A stretch of DNA of 64,000 nt from Magnetococcales bacterium. GTDB lineage: Bacteria; Pseudomonadota; Magnetococcia; Magnetococcales; UBA8363. The notes under the pieces are model-generated. The model saw nothing but the letters and a program-made list of their open reading frames with translations. It did no database searches and was not told the DNA's origin. Made by a program: the position numbers and the translations under genes. The stretch is taken from positions 1 to 64,000 of the forward strand of contig PEAK01000013.1 in the NCBI GenBank assembly GCA_002753515.1, read 5' to 3'. Positions 20,113 to 31,908 of this stretch are shown piece by piece; positions within the stretch are counted from its first letter, which is position 1, and each line of letters begins with the position of its first letter.

Positions 20113-20612
20113 GGCAGTTGGTCTATGATGCCGACCACCTTTTCGGGGGTCAGATTTTCATGATAATCATCGTTAATCTGCAACATGGGGGCATTGACGC
20201 AGGCCCCCAGGCATTCCACCGCCACCAAGGTGTAGCGCTGATCGGCGGTCGTCTGCCCCAGGCCAATCCCCAGCTTGCGTTCCAAGGTTTTGACGATCGC
20301 ATCGGAATTGCATAACCAGCAGGAAATATTGGTACACACTTGAATGTGATACGTCCCCACCCGCTTCAGGTTGTACATGGTGTAAAAAGAGGCCACCTCA
20401 TACACCCGTATCGGGGCCAGATTCATGAAATCAGCGACATAATCAATCGTCTCCGGGGCCAGCCAACCACCGAATTCCCTCTGTGCCAGATGCAGAATCG
20501 GCATCAAGGCCGCCTCCCGATGTTCCGGCGGATACCGATTGAAGATTTCTTCGGTTTTGGCAAGCGCCTCTTGAGAAAACTGCGGCGCACGGGTGTGTTG
20601 TTCTTGTTCCAT
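20109..20612 (-). CDS. nuoE: NADH-quinone oxidoreductase subunit E
   Basis: VYEVASFYTMYNLKRVGTYHIQVCTNISCWL, VECLGACVNAPMLQIND; internal Met start (MEQEQHTRAP). Confidence 0.95.
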   Translation of the reverse strand: MEQEQHTRAPQFSQEALAKTEEIFNRYPPEHREAALMPILHLAQREFGGWLAPETIDYVADFMNLAPIRVYEVASFYTMYNLKRVGTYHIQVCTNISCWLCNSDAIVKTLERKLGIGLGQTTADQRYTLVAVECLGACVNAPMLQINDDYHENLTPEKVVGIIDQLP

Positions 20613-20616
20613 GGCG

Positions 20617-21798
20617 CTACCGATCAATTTCCCCAAAAACAATGTCGATTGTCCCCACCATCGTCGTTACATCCGCAATCATGTGCCCGGGCAACATCTT
20701 CTTGAGGGCTTGCAAATGGTTGAATCCCGCAGAGCGGATCTTGGCCCGATACGGCTTGCTGCCACCCTGGGACACAATGTAGACCCCCAACTCACCCTTG
20801 GGGCTTTCCGTCGCCAGATAAACCTCGCCAGCCGGAACGTTGAATCCCTCGGAAACCAGCTTGAAATGGTGGATCAAGGATTCCATCCCCGACTCCATGT
20901 CGGTACGGTTGGGAATGGACATCTTGAAATCCTGCAACTTGACATCCCCCTTGGGCATTTTTTCCAAACATTGCAGGATGATCCGTGTGCTTTGGCGCAT
21001 CTCCTCAACCCGGACCAAGTAGCGATCATAACTATCGCCGTTTTTGCCCACTGGAATATCAAAATCCACCTTGGCATAAGCGTCATAAGGCTCTGCCTTG
21101 CGTAGATCATAGGCGATACCCGACCCGCGCAACATGGGACCTACGAACCCCCAATCCAAAGCCTGTTCCGCCGTCACCACCCCCACATCCACCAAGCGCT
21201 GCTTCCAGATGCGATTGTTGGTCAGGAGCGTCTCATATTCATCAATCTTGGCAGGGAAATCCTCGGCAAAAGCCTGAATTTTCTCCTCCAAGCCATCGGG
21301 CAAATCCTTGGCAACCCCGCCCGGACGGAAATAAGCGGCATGCATGCGACTGCCACAGACCGCCTCATACATGTCCAGAATGGCTTCACGTTCCCGAAAA
21401 CAGTAGATGAACATGGTCATGGCCCCCACATCCAGGCCATGGGCACCCACGAACAACAGATGATTCAAAATACGGGTCAACTCGGCAAAGATGGTGCGTA
21501 TGTATTGCGCCCGGGGCGGAGCCGTGACACCCATCAGCTTTTCCACAGCCAAAACCCAGGTGTGTTCCTGGCACATCATGGACATATAGTCCAGTCGGTC
21601 CCAATAGGGCAGGCCCTGGAGATAGGTCTTGTGTTCGAGCAATTTTTCCGTACCCCGGTGCAGCAGCCCGATATGGGGATCGGCACGTTCCACCACCTCA
21701 CCGTCCAACTCCAGGAGCAAACGCAACACCCCATGCGCCGCCGGGTGCTGCGGCCCAAAGTTAACGGTGTAGTTTTGAAACTCCTTGAGCTGTTCCAT
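20617..21798 (-). CDS. nuoD: NADH-quinone oxidoreductase subunit D
   Basis: [61 protein letters not shown]. Confidence 0.97.
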   Translation of the reverse strand: MEQLKEFQNYTVNFGPQHPAAHGVLRLLLELDGEVVERADPHIGLLHRGTEKLLEHKTYLQGLPYWDRLDYMSMMCQEHTWVLAVEKLMGVTAPPRAQYIRTIFAELTRILNHLLFVGAHGLDVGAMTMFIYCFREREAILDMYEAVCGSRMHAAYFRPGGVAKDLPDGLEEKIQAFAEDFPAKIDEYETLLTNNRIWKQRLVDVGVVTAEQALDWGFVGPMLRGSGIAYDLRKAEPYDAYAKVDFDIPVGKNGDSYDRYLVRVEEMRQSTRIILQCLEKMPKGDVKLQDFKMSIPNRTDMESGMESLIHHFKLVSEGFNVPAGEVYLATESPKGELGVYIVSQGGSKPYRAKIRSAGFNHLQALKKMLPGHMIADVTTMVGTIDIVFGEIDR

Positions 21799-21885
21799 CT
21801 TTACCTTATCTCTTTAACGACTCCGGCCAGCCCGGACCCATAAACTCCGACCTCTCCAACAAGCCACGTCAACCGCACCCTGGAC

Positions 21886-22437
21886 TTACGGGGATTGACG
21901 GAAGGGCTCCCTGTCCTCCTTGCCCAAGCGTACCGGTTCCTTGACCACCATGCCCCGCACGGCATCGTACCGGGATTCCACCAAGCCAACCACGGGAAAA
22001 TCTTTGCGCAGCGGGTAACCGTGAAAATCATAATCGTTCAGAATGCGCCGCAAATCCGTGTGCCCACTGAAAAGAATACCGAACATGTCGTAGGCTTCGC
22101 GCTCATACCAATCGGCGCAGCTCCAGATACGCGCCACACTGGGAACCAACTCACCCTCTTTGACCGACAGTTTGACGCGAATGCGATGATTGTGATGAAC
22201 GGAGAGCAATTGATAAACCAGCTCAAAAGGGATCTCCCGATCCGGGTAGTGAACCCCCGCCAAATCCACCAACAATTTAAAATCCAGGGCGATGTCATCG
22301 CGCAACCTGGCCATGGTCGACAGCAAACTACCGATGGTGACATGCACAACCAGGGCATCCGCGAGTCTTTCAACGTGGAACCCCGGCAGCCTGGCCGCAA
22401 CCTCCATCTGCAATCGGTCGAGCTTTTCCGAAGTCAT
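21886..22437 (-). CDS. nuoC: NADH-quinone oxidoreductase subunit C
   Basis: [47 protein letters not shown]. Confidence 0.96.
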   Translation of the reverse strand: MTSEKLDRLQMEVAARLPGFHVERLADALVVHVTIGSLLSTMARLRDDIALDFKLLVDLAGVHYPDREIPFELVYQLLSVHHNHRIRVKLSVKEGELVPSVARIWSCADWYEREAYDMFGILFSGHTDLRRILNDYDFHGYPLRKDFPVVGLVESRYDAVRGMVVKEPVRLGKEDREPFRQSP

Positions 22438-22952
22438 GCGCTCTCGCCCCAACCGGAATAAAGAGTATTGGTCCGATGGATTTTTTTATGCAATTGCAAG
22501 ATGCCATACAACAAAGCTTCGGCGGTGGGGGGGCACCCGGGCACATAAATGTCCACCGGGATGATGCGATCACAGCCGCGGACGGTCGAATACCCGTAGT
22601 GAAAATAGCCACCACCGTTGGCACACGACCCCATGGAAATGACCCAGCGGGGTTCGGCCATTTGATCGTAAAGTTTCCGCAACGCCGGGGCCATTTTATA
22701 GGTCACGGTTCCAGCGACGATCATGACATCCGATTGTCTGGGGCTGGCGCGAAACACGATCCCGAAGCGGTCCAGGTCGTAACGGCTGGCCCCGGCATGC
22801 ATCATCTCCACGGCACAGCAGGCCAAGCCAAACGTCATGGGCCACATGGATGACGTGCGCGCCCAATTGACCAACTTATCGGCTGATGCCAGGACGAATC
22901 CCCGATTGGCCACTTCCCGCCCGATTGCTGTCGCCCCTTCAATCATCCCCAT
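22434..22952 (-). CDS. nuoB: NADH-quinone oxidoreductase subunit B
   Basis: [74 protein letters not shown]; start at internal Met after the nuoA stop. Confidence 0.96.
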   Translation of the reverse strand: MGMIEGATAIGREVANRGFVLASADKLVNWARTSSMWPMTFGLACCAVEMMHAGASRYDLDRFGIVFRASPRQSDVMIVAGTVTYKMAPALRKLYDQMAEPRWVISMGSCANGGGYFHYGYSTVRGCDRIIPVDIYVPGCPPTAEALLYGILQLHKKIHRTNTLYSGWGESA

Positions 22953-22956
22953 GCCC

Positions 22957-23313
22957 TCACTCCCACTCCAGAGCGCCTTTTTTCCAAACATAAACGTAGC
23001 CAACGAGAAGCACCAACAAAAAAAGCATCATTTCCACGAAGCCTATCAGGCCAATGGAATCAAAAGCCACAGCCCAGGGAAACAAAAAGGCGGACTCGAT
23101 ATCGAAGACGATGAATATAATAGCGATGAGGTAGAAGCGGACATCGAAGCGCATGCGAATGCGTCCGAGGGGTGAAAAACCGCACTCATATTGGTCCAGT
23201 TTTTCCTGGTAGGGATGTTTGGGACCCACCAGGTAGGAGACACCCATGGCCCCGACACCAATGGCCAGGGCCGCTGCAAAAAGGATGAGAATCGGAAAAT
23301 AGTTTTCGAGCAT
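22957..23313 (-). CDS. nuoA: NADH-quinone oxidoreductase subunit A
   Basis: [41 protein letters not shown]. Confidence 0.96.
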   Translation of the reverse strand: MLENYFPILILFAAALAIGVGAMGVSYLVGPKHPYQEKLDQYECGFSPLGRIRMRFDVRFYLIAIIFIVFDIESAFLFPWAVAFDSIGLIGFVEMMLFLLVLLVGYVYVWKKGALEWE

Positions 23314-23603
23314 GTTCTCTCACTCAGGTACATGTCCTTTTCTAAGGACGCCGACCTACGTGTTTATTGCACACCGCCCACCCGCACACCACTTACCATA
23401 CTGACGACTTGAAGCCCCCTCCCAGAACGCTTGAAAGTCGCAAATCCCTTTTGGCGACAAGTACCATTCATAAGGGATGATAGTCAACCACCAAAAATGC
23501 TTAAAAATACTTTCTTGTTCCAACCTCTCGAAATGCCTTGATTTCAGATTATTTCAACTATCATTTCATGTATAAACCATAGCCTTCCCCACAAAATTCA
23601 ACG

Positions 23604-24581
23604 TCATGCCTCCCAGGCAATGCTGCCGACCACGTAATCGGGATGAATTCCCATTCGGAAACATACCCGCTCCAGGATAGCCGCCATGGGACCATACAAG
23701 CCCGTAAGCGTCAGACAAGTCCCCACTCCAAAAGCAGCCGCTCCGAGGATATCCGTTTCCAGGGCATCACCCACCATTAACACACGATCCAGCGGCGGAT
23801 AACCGCATCGTTTCCAGGCCAGGTCAAAAACCGGGCGAAATGGTTTGCCGACACCCACCAGTGGATGCCGCCCCGCCGCGCTCGCGGTACAAGCGGTAAA
23901 CCCGGCGACCAGATGCGTTTCCCCCGAGGGTTCGGGAGCCACGAGATCGGCATTGACCAACAACAATGGGAGGGATCGTACCCGACCGGAGGCCAACAAG
24001 ATACGCTCCTGGACGCCGCCATAATACTCCTGATTGCCACTGAACATGACAAATTCAGCGGCATCCTCACGCCAGGTGGATCCGAGATGGTTCACCATCA
24101 GGGCATGGGGATTGGGGGCATAATGCTTGGCACTGTCATGGGCTCCGACCCACAAATACGGCCTCGTGTCATACCCCAGTTCCCGGACATGATCCCCGAC
24201 GACCTGACCCGAGGTCACAATGTCATCCAAGTCCAGAACAATGCCCATGGCTGCCAGATTGGCGCGGATTTCTTCCGGCGCATGGCTGGCGTTGTTGCTC
24301 ACCAAGCGAAACGGAATGCCCGCCCGACGCAGTTGTCGCAAAGTCTCCCCAGCCCCGGGCACCGGTTCCGTCCCCCGATTCAGCACGCCATAGGCATCAA
24401 ACCATATCCAGGAATAGCGCCGCACGATGTCTGAAAAGGCAACCCGTTGCATCGTCCCACGACGCACCCGCTCATCCAAAGCAACCGAATGCCCGCAAAC
24501 CATCTGCCGATAATGGACAATATGTTTCTCCAGACACCCATGGTCAGGGACGGGTGGTTTCGACATTGTACAAACCTGCAA
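23604..24581 (-). CDS. HAD-superfamily hydrolase (TIGR01459/CECR5-NagD-like)
   Basis: WFDAYGVLNRGTEPVPGAGETLRQLRRAGIPFRLVSNNAS; VLMVGDALETDILGAAAFGV. Confidence 0.85.
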   Translation of the reverse strand: MQVCTMSKPPVPDHGCLEKHIVHYRQMVCGHSVALDERVRRGTMQRVAFSDIVRRYSWIWFDAYGVLNRGTEPVPGAGETLRQLRRAGIPFRLVSNNASHAPEEIRANLAAMGIVLDLDDIVTSGQVVGDHVRELGYDTRPYLWVGAHDSAKHYAPNPHALMVNHLGSTWREDAAEFVMFSGNQEYYGGVQERILLASGRVRSLPLLLVNADLVAPEPSGETHLVAGFTACTASAAGRHPLVGVGKPFRPVFDLAWKRCGYPPLDRVLMVGDALETDILGAAAFGVGTCLTLTGLYGPMAAILERVCFRMGIHPDYVVGSIAWEA

Positions 24582-24785
24582 GGTAAGAGATCAGGGTAAA
24601 CTACAACAACTCAGCAGCAGATACGAAAAAAGCTTGATCGGGCCATTAAGAGTTTTTTGTTCCTTTTCTTCCATCACATTTTTTTTTAGACTGTCCGAGT
24701 CCTAATTAAGGATCTATAAAAATAAGCATGAAGCAGGAGGGGGAGTCATCCCACACCTGCCAAACCTTGTCGTCAGGAACCGTCC

Positions 24786-25703
24786 ATGAGTTTTTCCGAT
24801 ACCCGGCTGCGCGTCTTTCATGCCGTAGCCAAACATCTCTCCTTCACCAGAGCCGCCGAAGAATTATACCTGACCCAACCCGCCGTCACCTTTCAAATAC
24901 GGCAACTCGAAGAACACTTCAATACCCGTCTGTTCGATCGCCATCATAACCGCATTTCCTTAACCGATGCCGGTGAAGCGGTCTTCAATTACGCCGAAAG
25001 AATTCTCGACCTGTACCGCGAGGCGGAAAAAGCCATCAGCGAAATGACCGGGGAGACCCGGGGCATCATCAAACTGGGGGCCTCCACCACCATCGGTGAA
25101 TATCTTTTGCCACCTATTTTAAGCGGTTACCACGAAAATTTCCCCAAGGTGCAAATCCGTTTGTCCATCGACAACACCCGTTTGGTGGTACGCAAACTGG
25201 AAGATGCCACCATCGACATGGGTATGGTGGAAGGGCCGGTATCCAATAAAAACATCTCCACGGCTCCCTGCCTGGAAGACGAACTGGTCGTCGTCATCCC
25301 CCCGGGGCATCCGTTCGCATCCCTGGATGAAATACCTCTCGCCAAATTGAAGGAATACCCCTTCGTTTCCCGGGAAGAAGGTTCCGGCACCCGCATGGTT
25401 ATCAGCGAACACCTGAGCAAAGCCGGTCTTTCCTACGACCACCTGGACATGATCCTGGAACTGGGCACGACCGAATCGGTCAAGGCTGCCGTCGAGGGTG
25501 GCGTCGGTTTCAGTATCCTCTCCAGTGTGGCACTGCGCAAAGAATTGCAATTGCAAAGCTTGGTGGTGCGCCGCGTCAAGGGTATACGCTTCCGGCGTCT
25601 GTTGAACTTCATCTATCAAAAACAGAAATTCCGCTCCAAGGCGGTGGAGGAATTCCTGAATTATGCCAAACTCCGGTGCCAATCCCTGCACGCCAATGTC
25701 TGA
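24786..25703 (+). CDS. LysR-family transcriptional regulator (CbbR/CysB-like)
   Basis: RLRVFHAVAKHLSFTRAAEELYLTQPAVTFQIRQLEEHFNTRLFDR HTH plus substrate-binding domain. Confidence 0.94.
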   Translation: MSFSDTRLRVFHAVAKHLSFTRAAEELYLTQPAVTFQIRQLEEHFNTRLFDRHHNRISLTDAGEAVFNYAERILDLYREAEKAISEMTGETRGIIKLGASTTIGEYLLPPILSGYHENFPKVQIRLSIDNTRLVVRKLEDATIDMGMVEGPVSNKNISTAPCLEDELVVVIPPGHPFASLDEIPLAKLKEYPFVSREEGSGTRMVISEHLSKAGLSYDHLDMILELGTTESVKAAVEGGVGFSILSSVALRKELQLQSLVVRRVKGIRFRRLLNFIYQKQKFRSKAVEEFLNYAKLRCQSLHANV

Positions 25704-25927
25704 ACGGTGATATCCCTGCCACCCGCTCACCCCGAGACACACCCGTTATCGCAACCCTTGAGCTTTTCGCCACCATAGCCTAAAGATTGCGCTTGCATCC
25801 CGCCGGGGTGTATCCTTACACTAATAGTAAGCGTCGAAAGGCGCAGCATCCGTTCGTCCGTCCAAATAAAAAAGAACCGAACTGCAAAAAATTGCCAATA
25901 ACTAGATGAAGTAACCAGGGGTACGCC

Positions 25928-26161
25928 ATGCCGGGTCAATCCATTCACAGCGTTCAAGATCCTTTCCTGAATACCTTGCGCAAAGAAAAAGTTCCGGTGA
26001 CCGTTTTTTTGATCAACGGCATTAAACTTCAAGGGGTGGTAACCTCCTTCGATAATTATTGCCTGTTATTGAAGAACAGTGTAACGCAACTCGTATTCAA
26101 ACATGCCATTTCGACGGTCATGCCGTCACGAAATATAGATTTTGGCCAAGGTGACGACTAA
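25928..26161 (+). CDS. hfq: RNA chaperone Hfq
   Basis: [59 protein letters not shown]. Confidence 0.97.
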   Translation: MPGQSIHSVQDPFLNTLRKEKVPVTVFLINGIKLQGVVTSFDNYCLLLKNSVTQLVFKHAISTVMPSRNIDFGQGDD

Positions 26162-27449
26162 AGCCCCCCTTTCGTCCCGACCGGATCCCGTTGGCAGCCT
26201 GCTCGTACAGACTTTCTCCCGGGAGGGGGGTCGCGACCGCGCCCAACGATTCCTTACAGAACTCAGCCATTTGGTTCGCAGCGCCGCTCTCCTGGAAAAA
26301 GGGACCAGGGTGTTTGCCGTTGAACACATCCATCCGGCCACCTTTTTGGGAAAGGGCCAAGTGGCCAGTCTGCATCAGGAAATCGTTGACCTGGATATTG
26401 AGGTCATCGTCTTCAACCATCCCCTGACGCCAGTCCAGCAACGCAATCTGGAACACACCCTCGACGTCAAGGTTGTGGATCGTACCGGATTGATCCTGGA
26501 AATTTTCGCGGCCCGCGCCCGCACTCGGGAAGGCAATCTTCAAGTCACGTTGGCATTGCTCCTGTACCAGCAATCCCGACTGGTCCGAACCTGGAGCCAT
26601 CTCGAACGACAACGCGGTGGCGTGGGATTGCGTGGCGGTCCCGGGGAAACCCAGATCGAAGTCGATCGCCGCCTCATTCGCGACCGTATCCATCGTCTCA
26701 AAAAACAATTGACCCAGGTGGAACGCACCCGCTCCCTGCAACGCCATGCCCGGCGTGATGTCCCCTATTTCACCGCCTCCCTGGTCGGCTATACCAATGC
26801 CGGAAAATCCACGCTGTTCAATCAATTGACCCATGCGGGGGTTTACGAGGCCAATCAACTGTTCGCCACCCTCGACCCCACCATGCGCGGCCTGACCCTG
26901 CCCAACGGCCAACGCATCATCCTGAGCGATACCGTGGGCTTTATCCGTGATCTCCCCCACCAACTGATCGCCGCCTTTCGCGCCACCCTGGAGGAAGTTC
27001 TGGAGGCGGATCTGTTGCTTCACGTCGTAGACCTTTCCGACGAGGAATGTGTCGAACAACAGCGTGTGGTCATGGAGGTTCTCACCGAACTGGGTGCCAA
27101 CCACAAACCCATGGTGACGATCTACAACAAATGCGACCTCCTCGGCGATAATGCGCAATTCCTTGTTCCACGATTCGCCTCCCGTCCTGACAGCTTGGTC
27201 ATTTCCGCCAAAACCGGACAGGGTGGGGCCGAGTTGATCCAGGCTTTGCAAAAAGCCGCCTCCCGGGATACCCACGTGTTTGATTTGCGCATCCCGGCAA
27301 CCGATGGTGCCTTGTTGGCGCGCATCTGCCGCGAAGGGCATGTTCTGCAACGACGGGACCAGGATGACCACATCCACCTCACCGTTGCCTTTGCCCCAGT
27401 CGCCGCAGGTCGCATCAAAAAGACCATCGAGCCACTTTTGCTTCAATAA
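26142..27449 (+). CDS. hflX: GTPase HflX
   Basis: [59 protein letters not shown]; overlaps hfq 3' end (alternative TTG/GTG start). Confidence 0.95.
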   Translation: MAKVTTKAPLSSRPDPVGSLLVQTFSREGGRDRAQRFLTELSHLVRSAALLEKGTRVFAVEHIHPATFLGKGQVASLHQEIVDLDIEVIVFNHPLTPVQQRNLEHTLDVKVVDRTGLILEIFAARARTREGNLQVTLALLLYQQSRLVRTWSHLERQRGGVGLRGGPGETQIEVDRRLIRDRIHRLKKQLTQVERTRSLQRHARRDVPYFTASLVGYTNAGKSTLFNQLTHAGVYEANQLFATLDPTMRGLTLPNGQRIILSDTVGFIRDLPHQLIAAFRATLEEVLEADLLLHVVDLSDEECVEQQRVVMEVLTELGANHKPMVTIYNKCDLLGDNAQFLVPRFASRPDSLVISAKTGQGGAELIQALQKAASRDTHVFDLRIPATDGALLARICREGHVLQRRDQDDHIHLTVAFAPVAAGRIKKTIEPLLLQ

Positions 27450-27484
27450 AATATCTTTTTTTAGTGGTATTGCGCGACCAGGCC

Positions 27485-27538
27485 TTGACAGCAGGCAACG
27501 GATACCTACATTTAGCACTCTACCCGGGAGAGTGCCAA
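27485..27538 (+). promoter_or_regulatory. groESL promoter region with CIRCE (HrcA operator)
   Basis: TTAGCACTC (27512-27520), N9, GAGTGCCAA (27530-27538): CIRCE with one mismatch; TTGACA at 27485 with TACATT-like -10 at 27507. Confidence 0.85.
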
Positions 27539-27627
27539 ACCGGGTGAATTTTTTTACCGTTTACAGGCAGTCAAAACAAGGTTTGCATCAACTAAATCCA
27601 TGAAGAAACTGGAGGTTTAATCAGGCA

Positions 27628-27921
27628 ATGAAAACAAAATTTCGTCCATTGCATGACCGTATCGTGGTCAAACGGTTGGAACAGGATCAAAAAACCAGTG
27701 GTGGCATCATCATCCCGGACACCGCCAAGGAAAAGCCCATTCAGGGTGAAGTTTTAGCCGTCGGCAAAGGAGCCATCAACGACGAAGGCAAGTTGCGCCC
27801 CATGGAACTCAAAGTCGGTGACAAGGTGCTGTTCGCCAAGTATGCCGGCACCGAAGTAAAACTGGACGGGGAAGAACTCCTGATCATGCGTGAATCCGAC
27901 ATCATGGGCATCATCGAATAA
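27628..27921 (+). CDS. groES: Co-chaperonin GroES
   Basis: [43 protein letters not shown]. Confidence 0.98.
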   Translation: MKTKFRPLHDRIVVKRLEQDQKTSGGIIIPDTAKEKPIQGEVLAVGKGAINDEGKLRPMELKVGDKVLFAKYAGTEVKLDGEELLIMRESDIMGIIE

Positions 27922-27984
27922 CGTTCCATCCCAGCTTCCAAATGCCCATCGGGACTCAGTCAACGCGATAAATAAAGGTAATGA

Positions 27985-29643
<1,659 letters not shown>

Positions 29644-29716
29644 TCGTACCCAGCCCCAACGCTCTGCCAATCCTCATGGCGGATGGTCATCACAAGAGTT
29701 TGTCGGTATTTTTTCT

Positions 29717-29748
29717 CCGGGGGGTGTTTCGCCCCCCGGTTTTCTTTG
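29717..29748 (+). terminator. Rho-independent terminator after groEL
   Basis: CCGGGGGG-tgtttcg-CCCCCCGG followed by TTTTCTTT. Confidence 0.85.
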
Positions 29749-29859
29749 TGTGTGGTGCAAACCTTTGTTGCATTCCCCTGTCAAGATGGTTAACCTTACC
29801 CGGGAGTACGTGGCCGGGTTTGTTTCGGGCAATCCTTTTCCTCCAAGAAAGTCACGACC

Positions 29860-30030
29860 ATGCAAATTTTTAACCTGATTCCCATCGGGTTCCTGGTATG
29901 GGTGGTTGTTATCGCCATCAAGCGCGGGCACACCCATGGCTATACAGAAGGATATTTTAAAAAACATCGTATCAAGACTGGAAAACGCTTCCGTAATTTT
30001 TTTGGAATTCCCAACGCCAATCTTCAATAA
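29860..30030 (+). CDS. Small predicted single-TM protein (56 aa)
   Basis: Direct translation MQIFNLIPIGFLVWVVVIAIKRGHTHGYTEGYFKKHRIKTGKRFRNFFGIPNANLQ; below the ORF-track length cutoff; fills the groEL-elbB gap. Confidence 0.5.
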   Translation: MQIFNLIPIGFLVWVVVIAIKRGHTHGYTEGYFKKHRIKTGKRFRNFFGIPNANLQ

Positions 30031-30054
30031 TCATGTGAAGGGGGAGACTTGAAC

Positions 30055-30717
30055 ATGGCCGGTAAGCGCATCGGTGTCGTACTCTCAGGGTGCGGGGTTT
30101 ACGATGGCAGTGAAATCCACGAAGCCACATTGACCCTCTACTTTTTGGACCGGGCCAAAGCCCGGATCGTCGCCATGGCCCCGAATATCCCCCAATTCCA
30201 CGTCATCAATCATCTGACGGGGGAAGTGGTCGGCAACGAATCACGTAATTGCCTGGTGGAGTCGGCACGTATCGCCCGCGGAGATATTCGCGATATCGCT
30301 ACCGTCCAAGCGGACGAACTGGATGCCATCATTCTGCCCGGCGGCTTCGGTGCGGCAAAAAATCTTTCCACCATCGCCTTTGACGGCCCCGATGCCAAAA
30401 TTGACCCAGATACCACGCGACTCCTTTTGGACATGTACCAGGAGAAAAAACCCATCGGTGCCTTGTGTATCGCCCCGGCCATGCTCTCCAAGGTTCTGGC
30501 CGGCAAGGGGGTCACACTGACCATCGGCACCGATGGTGGCGTAGCGGGTGCCATCCAAAAAATGGGCAACGTTCACCAGCTCAGCACATTCGATGGCATT
30601 GTCGTCGATGCCGCCAACCGTATCATCACCACCGCCGCTTACATGTGCGCCGCTTCCATCGCCGAGGCGGGCCAAGGCATCGAAAAATTGGTCGATCACC
30701 TCCTGGAAATGGCCTGA
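30055..30717 (+). CDS. elbB: ElbB/DJ-1-like glyoxalase family protein
   Basis: RIGVVLSGCGVYDGSEIHEATLTLYFLDRAKA, DAIILPGGFGAAKNLS, KPIGALCIAPAMLSKVL. ORF track start is 30049; either Met is possible. Confidence 0.93.
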   Translation: MAGKRIGVVLSGCGVYDGSEIHEATLTLYFLDRAKARIVAMAPNIPQFHVINHLTGEVVGNESRNCLVESARIARGDIRDIATVQADELDAIILPGGFGAAKNLSTIAFDGPDAKIDPDTTRLLLDMYQEKKPIGALCIAPAMLSKVLAGKGVTLTIGTDGGVAGAIQKMGNVHQLSTFDGIVVDAANRIITTAAYMCAASIAEAGQGIEKLVDHLLEMA

Positions 30718-30722
30718 AACAG

Positions 30723-31862
30723 GTGAAAGCGCGCCTCATTTACGCAGCTTCGGAAAGCTCGGCGGACCTCTACTACGCAACCCGTTTCTTTGCCCCCGAT
30801 CCTTTTCTGTACCTTCAGGAATCCAATGGGGGGAAAACCCATCTTTTCACCAGTTCCCTGGAGATCGACCGGGCCAAGCGGGTTGCCAAGGTTAACCACG
30901 TCCACGATTGGAGTGACCTGCGCAGGCAATTCAAGGAATACTTCCCCCACGGCACAGTGAATGACGCCACACTGATCGCGTTTTTTCTCAAGCAATCCGA
31001 TATCATCGATCTGGAGGTTCCCGCCAGCTTTCCCTTGGGTTTGGCGACCAGCCTGCGGGAATTGGGAATTCGCCTGGAACCCGTACCCGAGCCGTTCTGG
31101 CCCGAACGCGCCTTGAAAACAGCCGATGAAGTGGCGCTGATCGAACAAGCCCTGGCGGTAACGGCGCGTGCCATGAACTGCGGCATCGACATGATCCGCC
31201 GCTCCAGCATCGATAGCCACAACATGCTGCGCCTGAACGGAGCGCCTTTGACCAGTGAACTGGTGCGGGGTGAGATCAATGCCCAACTGGTACGCGAAGG
31301 TGCCAGCCCCAGCCACACCATTGTTTCGGGTGGCAGCCAGGGGGCCGATCCCCATGAAACCGGCCATGGCCCCCTCCCCGCTTGCGCCCCCATCATACTC
31401 GATGTTTTCCCAAGAATGGATGCCACGGGCTATTGGGGCGACATGACCCGCACCGTATGTCGGGGAAAGGCATCGGATCGCCTCCGTCGGGCCTGGGTCG
31501 CCGTTCGCGAAGCCCAGGATGTCGCTTTCGCCCTCATCCACGATGGTGTCCCCGGCAAAATGGTCCACGATGCCGTCGCCAAACATCTCACCGATTCCGG
31601 CTTCGTCACCGGCCCACTCGCCGATGGCCGTCAGGGTGGTTTTTTCCATGGTACCGGTCACGGCCTCGGTCTGGAAATCCATGAAGCCCCCCGGATCGGT
31701 CAAAAAGACCAAATCCTCTCCTCGGGTCATGTCGTCACCGTGGAACCCGGCCTTTACTACCCCGATATGGGAGGGGTGCGTATCGAGGACGTGGTTTTGG
31801 TAGAAAAAACGGGCTGCCGCAATTTGACGGTGCAGGAGAAGTTTTTGGAGTTGTTGGACTGA
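30723..31862 (+). CDS. M24-family (Xaa-Pro) aminopeptidase
   Basis: [73 protein letters not shown] start 6 nt after the elbB stop. Confidence 0.9.
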   Translation: MKARLIYAASESSADLYYATRFFAPDPFLYLQESNGGKTHLFTSSLEIDRAKRVAKVNHVHDWSDLRRQFKEYFPHGTVNDATLIAFFLKQSDIIDLEVPASFPLGLATSLRELGIRLEPVPEPFWPERALKTADEVALIEQALAVTARAMNCGIDMIRRSSIDSHNMLRLNGAPLTSELVRGEINAQLVREGASPSHTIVSGGSQGADPHETGHGPLPACAPIILDVFPRMDATGYWGDMTRTVCRGKASDRLRRAWVAVREAQDVAFALIHDGVPGKMVHDAVAKHLTDSGFVTGPLADGRQGGFFHGTGHGLGLEIHEAPRIGQKDQILSSGHVVTVEPGLYYPDMGGVRIEDVVLVEKTGCRNLTVQEKFLELLD

Positions 31863-31908
31863 TCATGAATCAATGCTGAGATGTTGGCACCCGAAACGCG
31901 TGGAGCCG

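Noticed and set aside
26118-27518. 466-aa minus-strand ORF opposite hflX
   Set aside because: Antisense shadow of the HflX GTPase; no motif of its own.
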